Below are positions 26,974-34,540 of a stretch of DNA of 64,000 bases, one piece after another. The notes below the pieces were generated by a model. That model saw only the letters and a program-made list of their open reading frames with translations. It ran no database searches and was not told where the DNA came from. Origin of the DNA: Streptomyces nigrescens (GTDB taxonomy: Bacteria > Actinomycetota > Actinomycetes > Streptomycetales > Streptomycetaceae); the NCBI GenBank assembly GCA_024349765.1, contig AP026073.1, positions 6,448,001-6,512,000 of the forward strand. The letters are read 5' to 3'. Position numbers and translations under genes: made by a program. The stretch's first letter is position 1, and every line of letters begins with the position of its first letter.

Positions 26974-27657
26974 TCAGCCCCGGGCCCGGAGCCGGTCGGT
27001 GCTGTCCTCGCTGGGCTGGACGACGACGAACCCCTGGCCGGAGAAGCCGAGTTGGTACGCCTCGCCGCTGCCGCGGCCGATCATCGAGGACGCCTTGAAG
27101 CTGCGCTTGCCCTTCATCTTCAGGTGCGTCGACCAGGCGACCAGGGCGTCCGGGTCGACGTAGGTCTCGTCCTCGCCGCGGCCGCAGTCGACGACGACGG
27201 GCGTGCCCCGGGAGGTCAGCGCGACCCAGCCGGTGCCGGAGATCCCGACGTTGAACAGGCCCTGGCCGGCGAACTTCGCCATGCCCTTGACGCGCTGCAC
27301 GCCCCACTGGAGGTGGGCGTCGAAGGCGAGGAGGTTGGTGCCGTTGACGGAGAGCGAGTCGCCGTTGAGGTTGATGCAGACCACGTCGGCGCCGTAGTCG
27401 GCGAGGTAGAGCAGGCCGTCGCCGGAGCACTTCATCAGGGGCGCGCCCTCGCCGGTGAGCCACTGGGAGGCCATCTGGCGGACGGCGGGCGGGTTCGGCT
27501 CGTACTGCACGAAGCCCTCGTAGGCGATCATCGAGCCGGTGCGGGCGAAGACGTCCTGGCCGCTCTGCATGGCGATCTTCACCATGGAGCTGCCGTGGTT
27601 CTCCATCCGGGCGGCGGGCGGGGTCGGGACGTAGCCCGACAGCTGCTGCTGGTTCAT
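26974..27657 (-). CDS. AIM24 family protein, second gene of cluster
   Basis: The product has 227 residues and is an AIM24 domain throughout (MIAYEGFVQYEP near 47, NLLAFDAHLQWGVQRVKG near 115, GFSGQGFVVVQPSED at the end). It shares pattern but not close identity with its two neighbours, so the copies are old paralogues. The gap to the preceding gene is 15 bases. The function is unknown. Confidence 0.9.
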   Translation of the reverse strand: MNQQQLSGYVPTPPAARMENHGSSMVKIAMQSGQDVFARTGSMIAYEGFVQYEPNPPAVRQMASQWLTGEGAPLMKCSGDGLLYLADYGADVVCINLNGDSLSVNGTNLLAFDAHLQWGVQRVKGMAKFAGQGLFNVGISGTGWVALTSRGTPVVVDCGRGEDETYVDPDALVAWSTHLKMKGKRSFKASSMIGRGSGEAYQLGFSGQGFVVVQPSEDSTDRLRARG

Positions 27658-27672
27658 GACGTGCGGGCTCCC

Positions 27673-29382
27673 TCAGACCTCGTAGGGCTGGACGACGATG
27701 AAATTGCCGGGCGCACCGCGGAACTGGAGGTTCACGGTCTCGCCGGAGTGGCCCGGATAGGCGTGCCGGCGCAGGCTCACCTGACTGGAGATGATCACCT
27801 GCGAGCCGGCGGACCAGGCCACGACGGCGTTGGCGTCGGCGAAGGTGGTCGGGGTGACCGGCAGCACGACGGGGGTGCCGTGGGTCGTGACGACGAGGGT
27901 GCCGGTGCCCTGGAACTGCATGGTGAACAGGGCGCCGCCGGGGATGCCGTGGCCCTCGATCCGGCGGACCTCGTACTGCAGCGACTCGTCGAAGGCGAGG
28001 ACGGACTCGGCGGACACGCAGATCGCGTCGCCCTGCAGCTCGATGGGGTGGACATGGGCGCTGTTCTCCGCGAAGAACACCTGGCCCTGGCCGGTGCAGC
28101 GCATCAACTGCATCTCCTGGCCGGTGGCGTTGCCGACGATGCGGCCGCGGAAGCCGGCGCCCTTGTAGCTGAAGTCGACCTTGCCCTGGTAGAGCACCAT
28201 GCTGCCCTGGCGGGCGAGCACCGGCTGGCCGTCGACGCCGAGGTCGGCGCGGATCAGCTTGCCGTTCTGGGGCGTCCAGCGCTGCCCGGTGGGGGCTTCC
28301 TTGTACTTCTCCAGGACGACGCCGAGGCCGGGGCCGCCGCCCTGGGGGACGGCGGGTGCCTGCCCGCCGCCGTACGGGGCGCCCGGGGGCTGCATGCCCG
28401 GCTGGCCGTAGGGGGCGGGCTGCCCGGGGAACTGGTCCTGGCCGCCGTACGGGGGCGCCGGCGGGGCCGGCTGGCCGGGGAAGCCGGCGGGCGGCGGCTG
28501 CGGCGGGCCGTACGGATGCTGGCCGGGCGCCGGCTGGCCGTAGGGGGCGGGAGGCGGCGCGGGCGCACCGGGCGGCACACCCGGGCCGGCGGGCGGGGCG
28601 AGCGGCGCGGCGATCGTGGGCGCGTTGTGGACCTGCGGGTGCGCGGGCTGCGGGGCCGGCGGCGCGGGTGCCGGCTGCGGCGCGGCGGGGGTCGCGCCCT
28701 GGGGAGGGCCGAAGGACGGAGCGGGCTGTTCGGGCACGGGGGCCGCGGCCGGCGCGCCGAAGGACGGCGCCGGGGCGGCGGGCCCGGACGGCGGGGCGAA
28801 ACCGGGCGCGTCCTGCGCCGGCGCGGGTGCCTCGGCCTGCGGTGCCTCCGCCTCTTCGGCGACCTCCCCGCCGAAGTTCTTCAGCAGCGCCTCCAGACCA
28901 CCGTCGAAGCCCTGGCCGACCGCGGCGAACCGCCACACGTCCTTGAGGTAGAAGTCGCCGAGCATGACGGCGCGTTCGGTACTGAACTCGCTGCCCGTGA
29001 AGGAGTAGCGGGCGACCTCTTCGCCGCCGGCCACGATCCGGATGTACCCGGGGCCGATCCGGGAGACCTGGCCCGGGCCGTCGAGCGCGGCGGTGAACGA
29101 CAACTTCCGGATGTGCGACGGGATCTTGTCGAGGGTGACCCGGAAGGACTCGTCGTCGCCGGCCTGCGCGCCGAGCAGCTGGATGGCCTCCTCGGGCGAC
29201 TTCGGCTGGTTGAAGAAGACGAAATACCGGTCGTCGGAGAGCCGTTCGTCGGCGTCCAGGCCGAAACAGCTGATGTCGAAGGTCAGGCCGGGCCCGCCGA
29301 TCTGCACGCCGACGTACAGGTCCGTCCCCGCCGTGAGATCACCGATCCTGGCCTTGTGGCCCCGCTGGAATTCCCTGGCCAT
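27673..29382 (-). CDS. TerD-AIM24 fusion protein, first gene of cluster
   Basis: The product has 569 residues and two domains. A TerD domain occupies about 1-175, with the acidic Ca-binding-type segments FDISCFGLDADERLSDDRY near 35 and the VMLGDFYLKDVWRF block near 140. A 180-residue linker rich in Pro, Ala, Gly and Gln follows. An AIM24 domain covers about 350-569 (VLARQGSMVLYQG, then NFIVVQPYEV). TerD proteins belong to stress and tellurite modules. The fusion ties the AIM24 operon to that stress system. The product has no membrane segment. The C-terminus abuts the next AIM24 gene. Confidence 0.93.
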   Translation of the reverse strand: MAREFQRGHKARIGDLTAGTDLYVGVQIGGPGLTFDISCFGLDADERLSDDRYFVFFNQPKSPEEAIQLLGAQAGDDESFRVTLDKIPSHIRKLSFTAALDGPGQVSRIGPGYIRIVAGGEEVARYSFTGSEFSTERAVMLGDFYLKDVWRFAAVGQGFDGGLEALLKNFGGEVAEEAEAPQAEAPAPAQDAPGFAPPSGPAAPAPSFGAPAAAPVPEQPAPSFGPPQGATPAAPQPAPAPPAPQPAHPQVHNAPTIAAPLAPPAGPGVPPGAPAPPPAPYGQPAPGQHPYGPPQPPPAGFPGQPAPPAPPYGGQDQFPGQPAPYGQPGMQPPGAPYGGGQAPAVPQGGGPGLGVVLEKYKEAPTGQRWTPQNGKLIRADLGVDGQPVLARQGSMVLYQGKVDFSYKGAGFRGRIVGNATGQEMQLMRCTGQGQVFFAENSAHVHPIELQGDAICVSAESVLAFDESLQYEVRRIEGHGIPGGALFTMQFQGTGTLVVTTHGTPVVLPVTPTTFADANAVVAWSAGSQVIISSQVSLRRHAYPGHSGETVNLQFRGAPGNFIVVQPYEV

Positions 29383-29493
29383 ACGTAACGACCGTCCCCC
29401 GCTCCCGCAGTGAGTTCCTGGGCGGCCAAGGCTAACCGCTGGCGGTGACAGCGGGCGATGCCGGGGCGCGCGCGGGTACCGCCCCGCCGGGCG

Positions 29494-30120
29494 CTATTCC
29501 CGGCGGGCGGCGGGCAGATGCGGCAGCCGGTCGGCCGCGACCACTCCTTCGAGGTAGCCGCGGGCCCGTTCCGTACGGGGATAGGACTCCAGCAGCCGCC
29601 AGAACTCCGGGCCGTGGCCGGGGACGAGCAGATGCGCGAGCTCGTGCAGCAGGACGTAGTCGATGACGTACTCCGGCATGCCCTGGAGGCGGTGCGACAG
29701 GCGGATGCTGCCCTCCGCCGGGGTGCACGATCCCCAGCGGGTGTTCTGGTTGGTCACCCAGCGCACCGACGCGGGCCGGGCCCGGCCGCCGAGGAACTGC
29801 TCCGACAGCCGCCCGGCGCGCTCGGCGAGCTCGCGGTCGCCGAGCATCCGCTTGCTCTCCTGGGCGGCGAGCTTGTCCAGCATCACCGTCACCCAGCGCT
29901 GCTCCTCGGCCTCGGACATCCGGGCCGGGATCAGCACGACCGTGCGATCCCCCTCGCGGTACGCGGAGACCGTCCTGCGCCGCCGGGAACTGCGGCGCAC
30001 CTCGACGGCGCTGGTGCCCGAGCCGCGGGCCTTCGGGCTCGGGGAAGCCCCGCGCGAGGCGTCAGCGGCGCGGCGCAGGGGCGTCTCCCCGGAGCCGTGG
30101 GCGGAAGGGTCGGCGGGCAC
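29494..30120 (-). CDS. YgjP-like (WLM/DUF45) M48-type metallopeptidase
   Basis: The product has 208 residues. The zinc motif HELAHLLVPGHGPEFW near 160 is the HExxH plus downstream His of the YgjP/DUF45 group. It is preceded by RWVTNQNTRWGSC, also typical of the group. The first 40 residues are polar and variable; I placed the start at GTG 30120, but the Shine-Dalgarno is weak and an internal start is possible. Some relatives are UTP pyrophosphatase-like or SprT/WLM proteases; which applies here is open. Confidence 0.85.
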   Translation of the reverse strand: MPADPSAHGSGETPLRRAADASRGASPSPKARGSGTSAVEVRRSSRRRRTVSAYREGDRTVVLIPARMSEAEEQRWVTVMLDKLAAQESKRMLGDRELAERAGRLSEQFLGGRARPASVRWVTNQNTRWGSCTPAEGSIRLSHRLQGMPEYVIDYVLLHELAHLLVPGHGPEFWRLLESYPRTERARGYLEGVVAADRLPHLPAARRE

Positions 30121-30303
30121 GCGCCCGACGTTACCCGCTGGCCCGGCGGGAAGTCCCGACCCTCGGTCGGTTCGCCGGCGAACCACTCCATGGCGGGCAC
30201 AGCTTGTATGACAAATCCTTCCCCGGCCTGTGGATAACTTCGGCCCCGATCCGCGACAGGGCGCATGCTGAAGGCCGGACGACGAAGGACGGGGGCGGAT
30301 GAC

Positions 30304-31431
30304 ATGCATCCGATGCTCAAGCCCGCGCTGCGGCGCGGCTGGCGGGACAGGGAAACGGTGCGGTTCGGCGTGGCGCCGGCCCATGCGATGGTGCTGGGGC
30401 CGCTCGACACCGCCACCGGCAGTTTCCTCACCCTGATCGACGGCACCCGCACCATGCAGCAACTCATCGACGAGGCCGCGTTACTGGACCTCCCGCCGGA
30501 TCATGTGCGGGGTGTGGTCGGGCGCCTCGGCACGGCCGGACTGCTGGAGGCGCCCACCGCGGGCGGCCCGGCCGCCGACTCCGTGCGCGCCGACCGGCCC
30601 GCCCATGAGCGGCTGCGGGCCGATCTGGCCTCCCTGTCGGTGCAGCATCCGGAGCCGGCCGGCGCCCTGGGGCGGATGGGGGCGCGGCGGGCGGTCCGGG
30701 CGCGGGTCAAGGGGCTGGGGAAGGTGGGCGCGGCGGTGGCGGCGCAGCTCGCGGCCGCCGGCATCGGATGGGTCGAGGTGTTCGACGGCGGCAAGGTCGC
30801 GCCGTGGGACGTGGCGCCCGGCGGCCTGCCCGCCGAGCGGATCGGCGAACCGCGCAAGGCGGCCGTGGAGCGGCTGGTCCACCACGCCTCCCCGTGGGCC
30901 CGGCGGCAGCGGCCGACGGGCGTACCGGTCAGCGAATCCGGCGAACCCGGCCTGTCCCTGGTGGTGCTCGCCCCGCGCGACGGGCTCGGCGCCTACGCCC
31001 CCGACCCCGTGCTGTCCGAGCCGCTGCTGAGCGCCGGCATCCCGCACCTTTACGCGGGCGTGATCGAGGGCACGGGTGTGGTGGGTCCGTTGGTACTGCC
31101 CGGCGGTACGGCCTGCGCCCGCTGCGACGAACTGCGCCGTACGGACGCGGAGCCGGCCTGGCCCCGGCTGCTCGCCCAGTGGCGGTCGGGCCGGGCCGCC
31201 CCGGCGGTGCCGGCCTGCGACACCGCGCTGGCCACCACGGTCGCCGGGCTCGCCGCCGTCCAGGCGCTGGCGTTCCTCGACGGGGACCTCCCGCCGTGCA
31301 CGGGGGCGCGGATGGAGCTGGCGCTGCCGGGTGCGGGCGTGCGCACGGTGCGGATCGAACCGCATCCGGAGTGCGGCTGCGGGGCGGCCGCTTCGCTGTG
31401 TGCGGCAGGCGCCTCGGATCCTCGGCCATGA
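30304..31431 (+). CDS. ThiF/E1-like protein with a TTA codon
   Basis: The product has 375 residues. A PqqD-like N-terminal part (about 20-90) precedes a ThiF-type region at about 135-350, where KGLGKVGAAVAAQLAAAGIGWVEVFDGG matches a degraded nucleotide-binding loop. Two cysteine pairs, CARC near 265 and CGC near 360, could hold zinc. Usual activating Arg/Asp residues are not clear, so activity is uncertain. Codon 60 is TTA (30481-30483), so translation should depend on bldA tRNA. ATG at 30304 was chosen; the frame begins 13 codons earlier with poorer signals. Confidence 0.82.
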   Translation: MHPMLKPALRRGWRDRETVRFGVAPAHAMVLGPLDTATGSFLTLIDGTRTMQQLIDEAALLDLPPDHVRGVVGRLGTAGLLEAPTAGGPAADSVRADRPAHERLRADLASLSVQHPEPAGALGRMGARRAVRARVKGLGKVGAAVAAQLAAAGIGWVEVFDGGKVAPWDVAPGGLPAERIGEPRKAAVERLVHHASPWARRQRPTGVPVSESGEPGLSLVVLAPRDGLGAYAPDPVLSEPLLSAGIPHLYAGVIEGTGVVGPLVLPGGTACARCDELRRTDAEPAWPRLLAQWRSGRAAPAVPACDTALATTVAGLAAVQALAFLDGDLPPCTGARMELALPGAGVRTVRIEPHPECGCGAAASLCAAGASDPRP

Positions 31432-31487
31432 CACGCCACAATGACGGAGTAACCCCGGTTGGGGGACAGTGTGAGTTGGAGGGGCGC

Positions 31488-32936
31488 ATGTCTGATCTTC
31501 CCCGCAAGGCGGTCACCCGCACCGCCAAGCTGGCCGCGCTGCCACTGGGGTTCGCCGGCCGTGCCACCTGGGGCCTGGGCAAACGGATCGGCGGCAGATC
31601 CGCCGAGATCGTCGGCCGGGAGCTCCAACAGCGCACCGCGGAACAGCTCTTCAAGGTCCTCGGTGAGCTGAAGGGCGGGGCGATGAAGTTCGGGCAGGCG
31701 CTGTCCGTGTTCGAGTCGGCCCTCCCCGAGGAGATCGCCGGCCCGTACCGCGCCGCCCTGACGAAGCTTCAGGAAGCGGCGCCGCCGATGCCGACGAGCA
31801 CGGTCCACGCCGTACTGGCGGAGCGGCTCGGCGAGGACTGGCGGGAGCTCTTCGAGGAGTTCGAGGACAAACCCGCCGCGGCGGCCTCCATCGGCCAGGT
31901 GCACCGCGCGGTCTGGCACGACGGCCGCGAGGTGGCCGTCAAGGTGCAGTACCCCGGCGCCGGCAAGGCACTGCTGTCGGACCTGGCGCAGCTGAGCCGG
32001 TTCGCCCGGCTGCTGGGCCCGCTCGTGCCCGGGATGGACATCAAACCGCTGATCAGCGAGTTGCGCGACCGGGTCTCTGAGGAGCTGGACTACTCCCTCG
32101 AGGCGGATGCCCAGCGGGCCCATGCCGAGGAGTTCGCCGACGACCCGGACGTGGTCGTGCCGGCCGTGGTGCACCAGCGCGACCAGGTGCTGGTGACGGA
32201 GTGGATGGACGGCGTGCCGCTGTCCGAGGTGATCGCGGACGGCACGGACGAGCAGCGGGACCGCGCCGGCCAGCTGCTGGCCCGCTTCCTGTTCTCCGGC
32301 CCGGCCCGCACCGGGCTGCTGCACGCCGACCCGCACCCGGGCAACTTCCGACTGCTGGCCGGCGACTCCCCCGACGGGCCGGCCGGGGAATGGCGGCTGG
32401 GCGTGCTGGACTTCGGCACCGTCGACCGGCTGCCCGACGGACTGCCGGCCACGATCGGTGCCTCGCTGCGGATGACCCTGGACGGCGAGGCGGACGCGGT
32501 CTACCAGATGCTGTGCGAGGAGGGCTTCGTCAAGGAGTCCATCGAGCTGGACCCCGACGCGGTGCTGGAGTATCTGCTGCCGATCATCGAGCCCGCGCAG
32601 GTCGACACGTTCACCTTCACCCGCGGCTGGATGCGCCGGCAGGCCGCCCGGGTCGGCGATCCGCGCTCCCCCGCCCACCAGTTGGGCAAGCAGCTCAACC
32701 TGCCGCCCGCCTACCTGCTGATCCACCGGGTGACCTTGAGCACCATCGGCGTGCTGTGCCAGCTCGGCGCGACCGTACGGCTGCGGGACGAGCTGGAGGC
32801 ATGGATGCCCGGCTTCGTCCCCGAACACGAGCCGGCCGGCGCCGACCTCACCGGCAGCGACCCCGGCCCGGACGAGGACCCGGCCGGCCCCGGTACGGAC
32901 ATCGACGAGGAGGCCGTCGAAGAGACCACCGCCTGA
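31488..32936 (+). CDS. AarF/ABC1/UbiB-family atypical kinase
   Basis: The product has 482 residues. The family motifs are in order: KxGQ-type MKFGQALS near 65, the Ala-rich AAASIGQVHRAVW near 130, the ATP lysine in VAVKVQYPG near 150, EELDYSLEA near 205, LLHADPHPGNF near 285 and LDFGTVDRL near 310. All catalytic positions look intact. The C-terminus is acidic. In other actinobacteria this gene stands beside whiB7. GGAGG precedes the ATG at 31488. The biological substrate is unknown. Confidence 0.93.
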   Translation: MSDLPRKAVTRTAKLAALPLGFAGRATWGLGKRIGGRSAEIVGRELQQRTAEQLFKVLGELKGGAMKFGQALSVFESALPEEIAGPYRAALTKLQEAAPPMPTSTVHAVLAERLGEDWRELFEEFEDKPAAAASIGQVHRAVWHDGREVAVKVQYPGAGKALLSDLAQLSRFARLLGPLVPGMDIKPLISELRDRVSEELDYSLEADAQRAHAEEFADDPDVVVPAVVHQRDQVLVTEWMDGVPLSEVIADGTDEQRDRAGQLLARFLFSGPARTGLLHADPHPGNFRLLAGDSPDGPAGEWRLGVLDFGTVDRLPDGLPATIGASLRMTLDGEADAVYQMLCEEGFVKESIELDPDAVLEYLLPIIEPAQVDTFTFTRGWMRRQAARVGDPRSPAHQLGKQLNLPPAYLLIHRVTLSTIGVLCQLGATVRLRDELEAWMPGFVPEHEPAGADLTGSDPGPDEDPAGPGTDIDEEAVEETTA

Positions 32937-32954
32937 GCTCCCGCCGGCCGTACC

Positions 32955-33155
32955 TCACCACCAGCTGGAATCCAGGCGTCCCTCGATGGCCCGGATGTTC
33001 TCCCGGGCGCAGCGGTCGCAGAAGTAGCGGCGCTCGCCGTTCTCCACGGAGCAGGTCCAGGTCGGCGGGGTGTCCTCGGCGACGGCGCCGCAGCCGGCAC
33101 ACACCGTCTGCCCGTCGGCCAAGTCCGCCTCGTGATGCGTCTTCTGGTTCACCAT
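32955..33155 (-). CDS. Small zinc-ribbon protein
   Basis: The product has 66 residues. CAGC near 18 and CDRC near 47 form a two-pair zinc ribbon, followed by ARENIRAIEGRLDSSWW. Homologues are conserved hypotheticals in Streptomyces. ATG at 33155 is the likely start; there is an adjacent GTG. It is convergent with the AarF gene, 18 bases apart. Confidence 0.82.
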   Translation of the reverse strand: MVNQKTHHEADLADGQTVCAGCGAVAEDTPPTWTCSVENGERRYFCDRCARENIRAIEGRLDSSWW

Positions 33156-33198
33156 CCGACGATATCCCCGCCAACCACGTGAACCGGGGCGCAACGCA

Positions 33199-33232
33199 CC
33201 ACGGGGCCCGCCCTGTCGGACGGACCCCGTGG
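33199..33232 (-). terminator. Hairpin after the wblC transcript
   Basis: CCACGGGG pairs with CCCCGTGG across 18 bases that can extend the stem. It lies 50 bases past the last gene of the wblC transcript and before the zinc-ribbon gene. Confidence 0.6.
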
Positions 33233-33281
33233 AAGGTGGTGTCAGCGCTGCCCTGCCGGGCGCCCGGACCTGCCCGGCGCC

Positions 33282-33599
33282 TTACTGCATCACGGCCATG
33301 GCCAGCGCACGGCGGGCCCGGAGCGACGCGCGCTCGGCACGCCGCTGCATCCGCCGCGCGGCGGCGAGCCGGTGCCCCCTGCGTTCGGACTCGGCCTCCC
33401 GCAGGCGTTCATGCATATGCGCACGCGCCAGGGCTTCTGGGATGAGTTGCATGGCGAGGTTCCTGTTCTGACGCGACTCGATGGCGTCGGCGTTCGCGGG
33501 GACGGGGGTGTCGGTGAAAATCGGGTTCATCGTGTGGTCCTGCTTCTTGGGATCCCGTGTGACGGGACGGTCGATCGTTCCTGTGCCGGTGGTGTTCAT
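33282..33599 (-). CDS. Small basic protein coupled to wblC
   Basis: The product has 105 residues from the ATG at 33599, which overlaps the wblC stop (ATGA). The C-terminal half is a long Arg/Ala/Glu-rich helix (HMHERLREAESERRGHRLAA, then RRMQRRAERASLRARRAL). It may bind nucleic acid or a protein. An internal ATG at 33530 (MNPIFTD) with AGGA upstream would give an 82-residue form. The function is unknown; translation coupling implies it is made when WblC is made. Confidence 0.75.
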   Translation of the reverse strand: MNTTGTGTIDRPVTRDPKKQDHTMNPIFTDTPVPANADAIESRQNRNLAMQLIPEALARAHMHERLREAESERRGHRLAAARRMQRRAERASLRARRALAMAVMQ

Positions 33600-33949
33600 G
33601 CCGCGACCGGGTTCTTGCGCGGACGGCCACGCGGACGCTTCCGCGGCACCACGACGCCCTGGACGAAGAGCTCGCCACCCCAGACACCCCAGGGCTCACG
33701 GCGGTCCTTGGCACCGGCGAGGCAGGCCTCACGCACCGGACAGGACTGGCACAGCGTCTTGGCGTACTCGACGTCGGCCGGGGACTCCGCGAAGAAGACC
33801 TCCGGGTCGTAGGTGCGGCACGGAACAGCGGCGCCGAGGCGGTCGATCTCGTCGTCGAGCTCGGTGAGGGGCAGCAAGGAGTTCTCCTGGGGGTCGGGCG
33901 GAGGGATCAGGTCGGTGGCTACGGACGGGGTGTGCGTCTGCAGTTGCAC
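33596..33949 (-). CDS. wblC: WhiB7-type regulator WblC
   Basis: The product has 117 residues. Four cysteines bind a [4Fe-4S] cluster: VPCR near 40, TLCQSC near 66-69 and EAC near 75. The turn GVWGGELF follows, and a C-terminal AT-hook RGRPRKN ends the protein, the mark that separates WhiB7 from other Whi proteins. WblC binds the vegetative sigma factor and activates intrinsic antibiotic-resistance genes after ribosome stress. GTG at 33949 follows GAGGA. A leader ORF and an intrinsic terminator at 34007-34039 lie upstream. It is coupled to the basic-protein gene downstream. Confidence 0.96.
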   Translation of the reverse strand: MQLQTHTPSVATDLIPPPDPQENSLLPLTELDDEIDRLGAAVPCRTYDPEVFFAESPADVEYAKTLCQSCPVREACLAGAKDRREPWGVWGGELFVQGVVVPRKRPRGRPRKNPVAA

Positions 33950-34000
33950 GGTGTGTGTTCCTCGTCTGTTCGGCCCGCTGGTGGCGGGCGTGTGGGGCAA

Positions 34001-34086
34001 ACAAAAGGGCCGCGGATCCCGGTGTGGGTTCCGCGGCCCTGGAAGGTGCCGACCTGATCTGCCGATCAGGCTGGATCTCTCCAGGG
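34001..34086 (-). promoter_or_regulatory. wblC transcription attenuator
   Basis: On the minus strand a 10-bp stem (GGGCCGCGGA with TCCGCGGCCC, 34039-34030 and 34016-34007) is followed at once by TTTTGTTTG, a classic intrinsic terminator, about 60 bases before the wblC start. An alternative stem pairs CCCTGGA inside the leader ORF (34086-34080) with TCCAGGG (34043-34037), which overlaps three bases of the terminator arm. A third hairpin CCTGATC-GGCA-GATCAGG (34070-34053) spans the leader ORF stop. Confidence 0.8.
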
Positions 34087-34395
34087 TTCGAGGCCGCGGT
34101 AGGCCCACATCTCATGCTGCGTCTGGTACTGCTTCCGGGATTCGGCACCGTTGGCCGCCGCCGCGAAGGCAAAGGCATTCGCCTTGGCCGCGACTGCTAC
34201 TGCCGCAGGTGCCTCGGTCGGTCGCGCGGTGCGCTCACTGCGGGTCAGCACAGCGAGGGACTCGGGGCGCGCGACCTCGGTACCGGAAAGGCGGCCGAAG
34301 CCGGACAGACCGGTGCCACGGAGCGAGGAGCCGAGCGTGCAGGTGGCGACGACCGAGCGATCGGTCATTTTGTTGGTCTCGATGAAGCTGATCAC
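34066..34395 (-). CDS. wblC leader ORF (109 codons), includes a short uORF
   Basis: The frame starts at GTG 34395, eight bases after AGGAGG, and ends 27 bases before the terminator stem. It begins MISFIETNKMTDRSV and has Streptomyces-like codon use in most of its length. The last 14 codons, from ATG 34110, read MWAYRGLEPWRDPA and could be a uORF by themselves. The end contains two Trp codons and the rare Arg codon AGA, which would slow ribosomes right where CCCTGGA must be exposed or masked. The longer product has no known domain; its likely role is regulatory. Whether the long or short frame is translated is open. Confidence 0.6.
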   Translation of the reverse strand: MISFIETNKMTDRSVVATCTLGSSLRGTGLSGFGRLSGTEVARPESLAVLTRSERTARPTEAPAAVAVAAKANAFAFAAAANGAESRKQYQTQHEMWAYRGLEPWRDPA

Positions 34396-34540
34396 TGGGC
34401 TCGCCTCCTCTCGGCGTCTCGGTGGAACGGAATAACCCGTACCAGGGCGTTCAAGTACAGCACGGATCCATCGGATCTCGGAAAGTTCCGTTGTCTCCGT
34501 TGCTTCCGAAGGCTATGGGGATGCGCTCCGCGCGCGCAAA

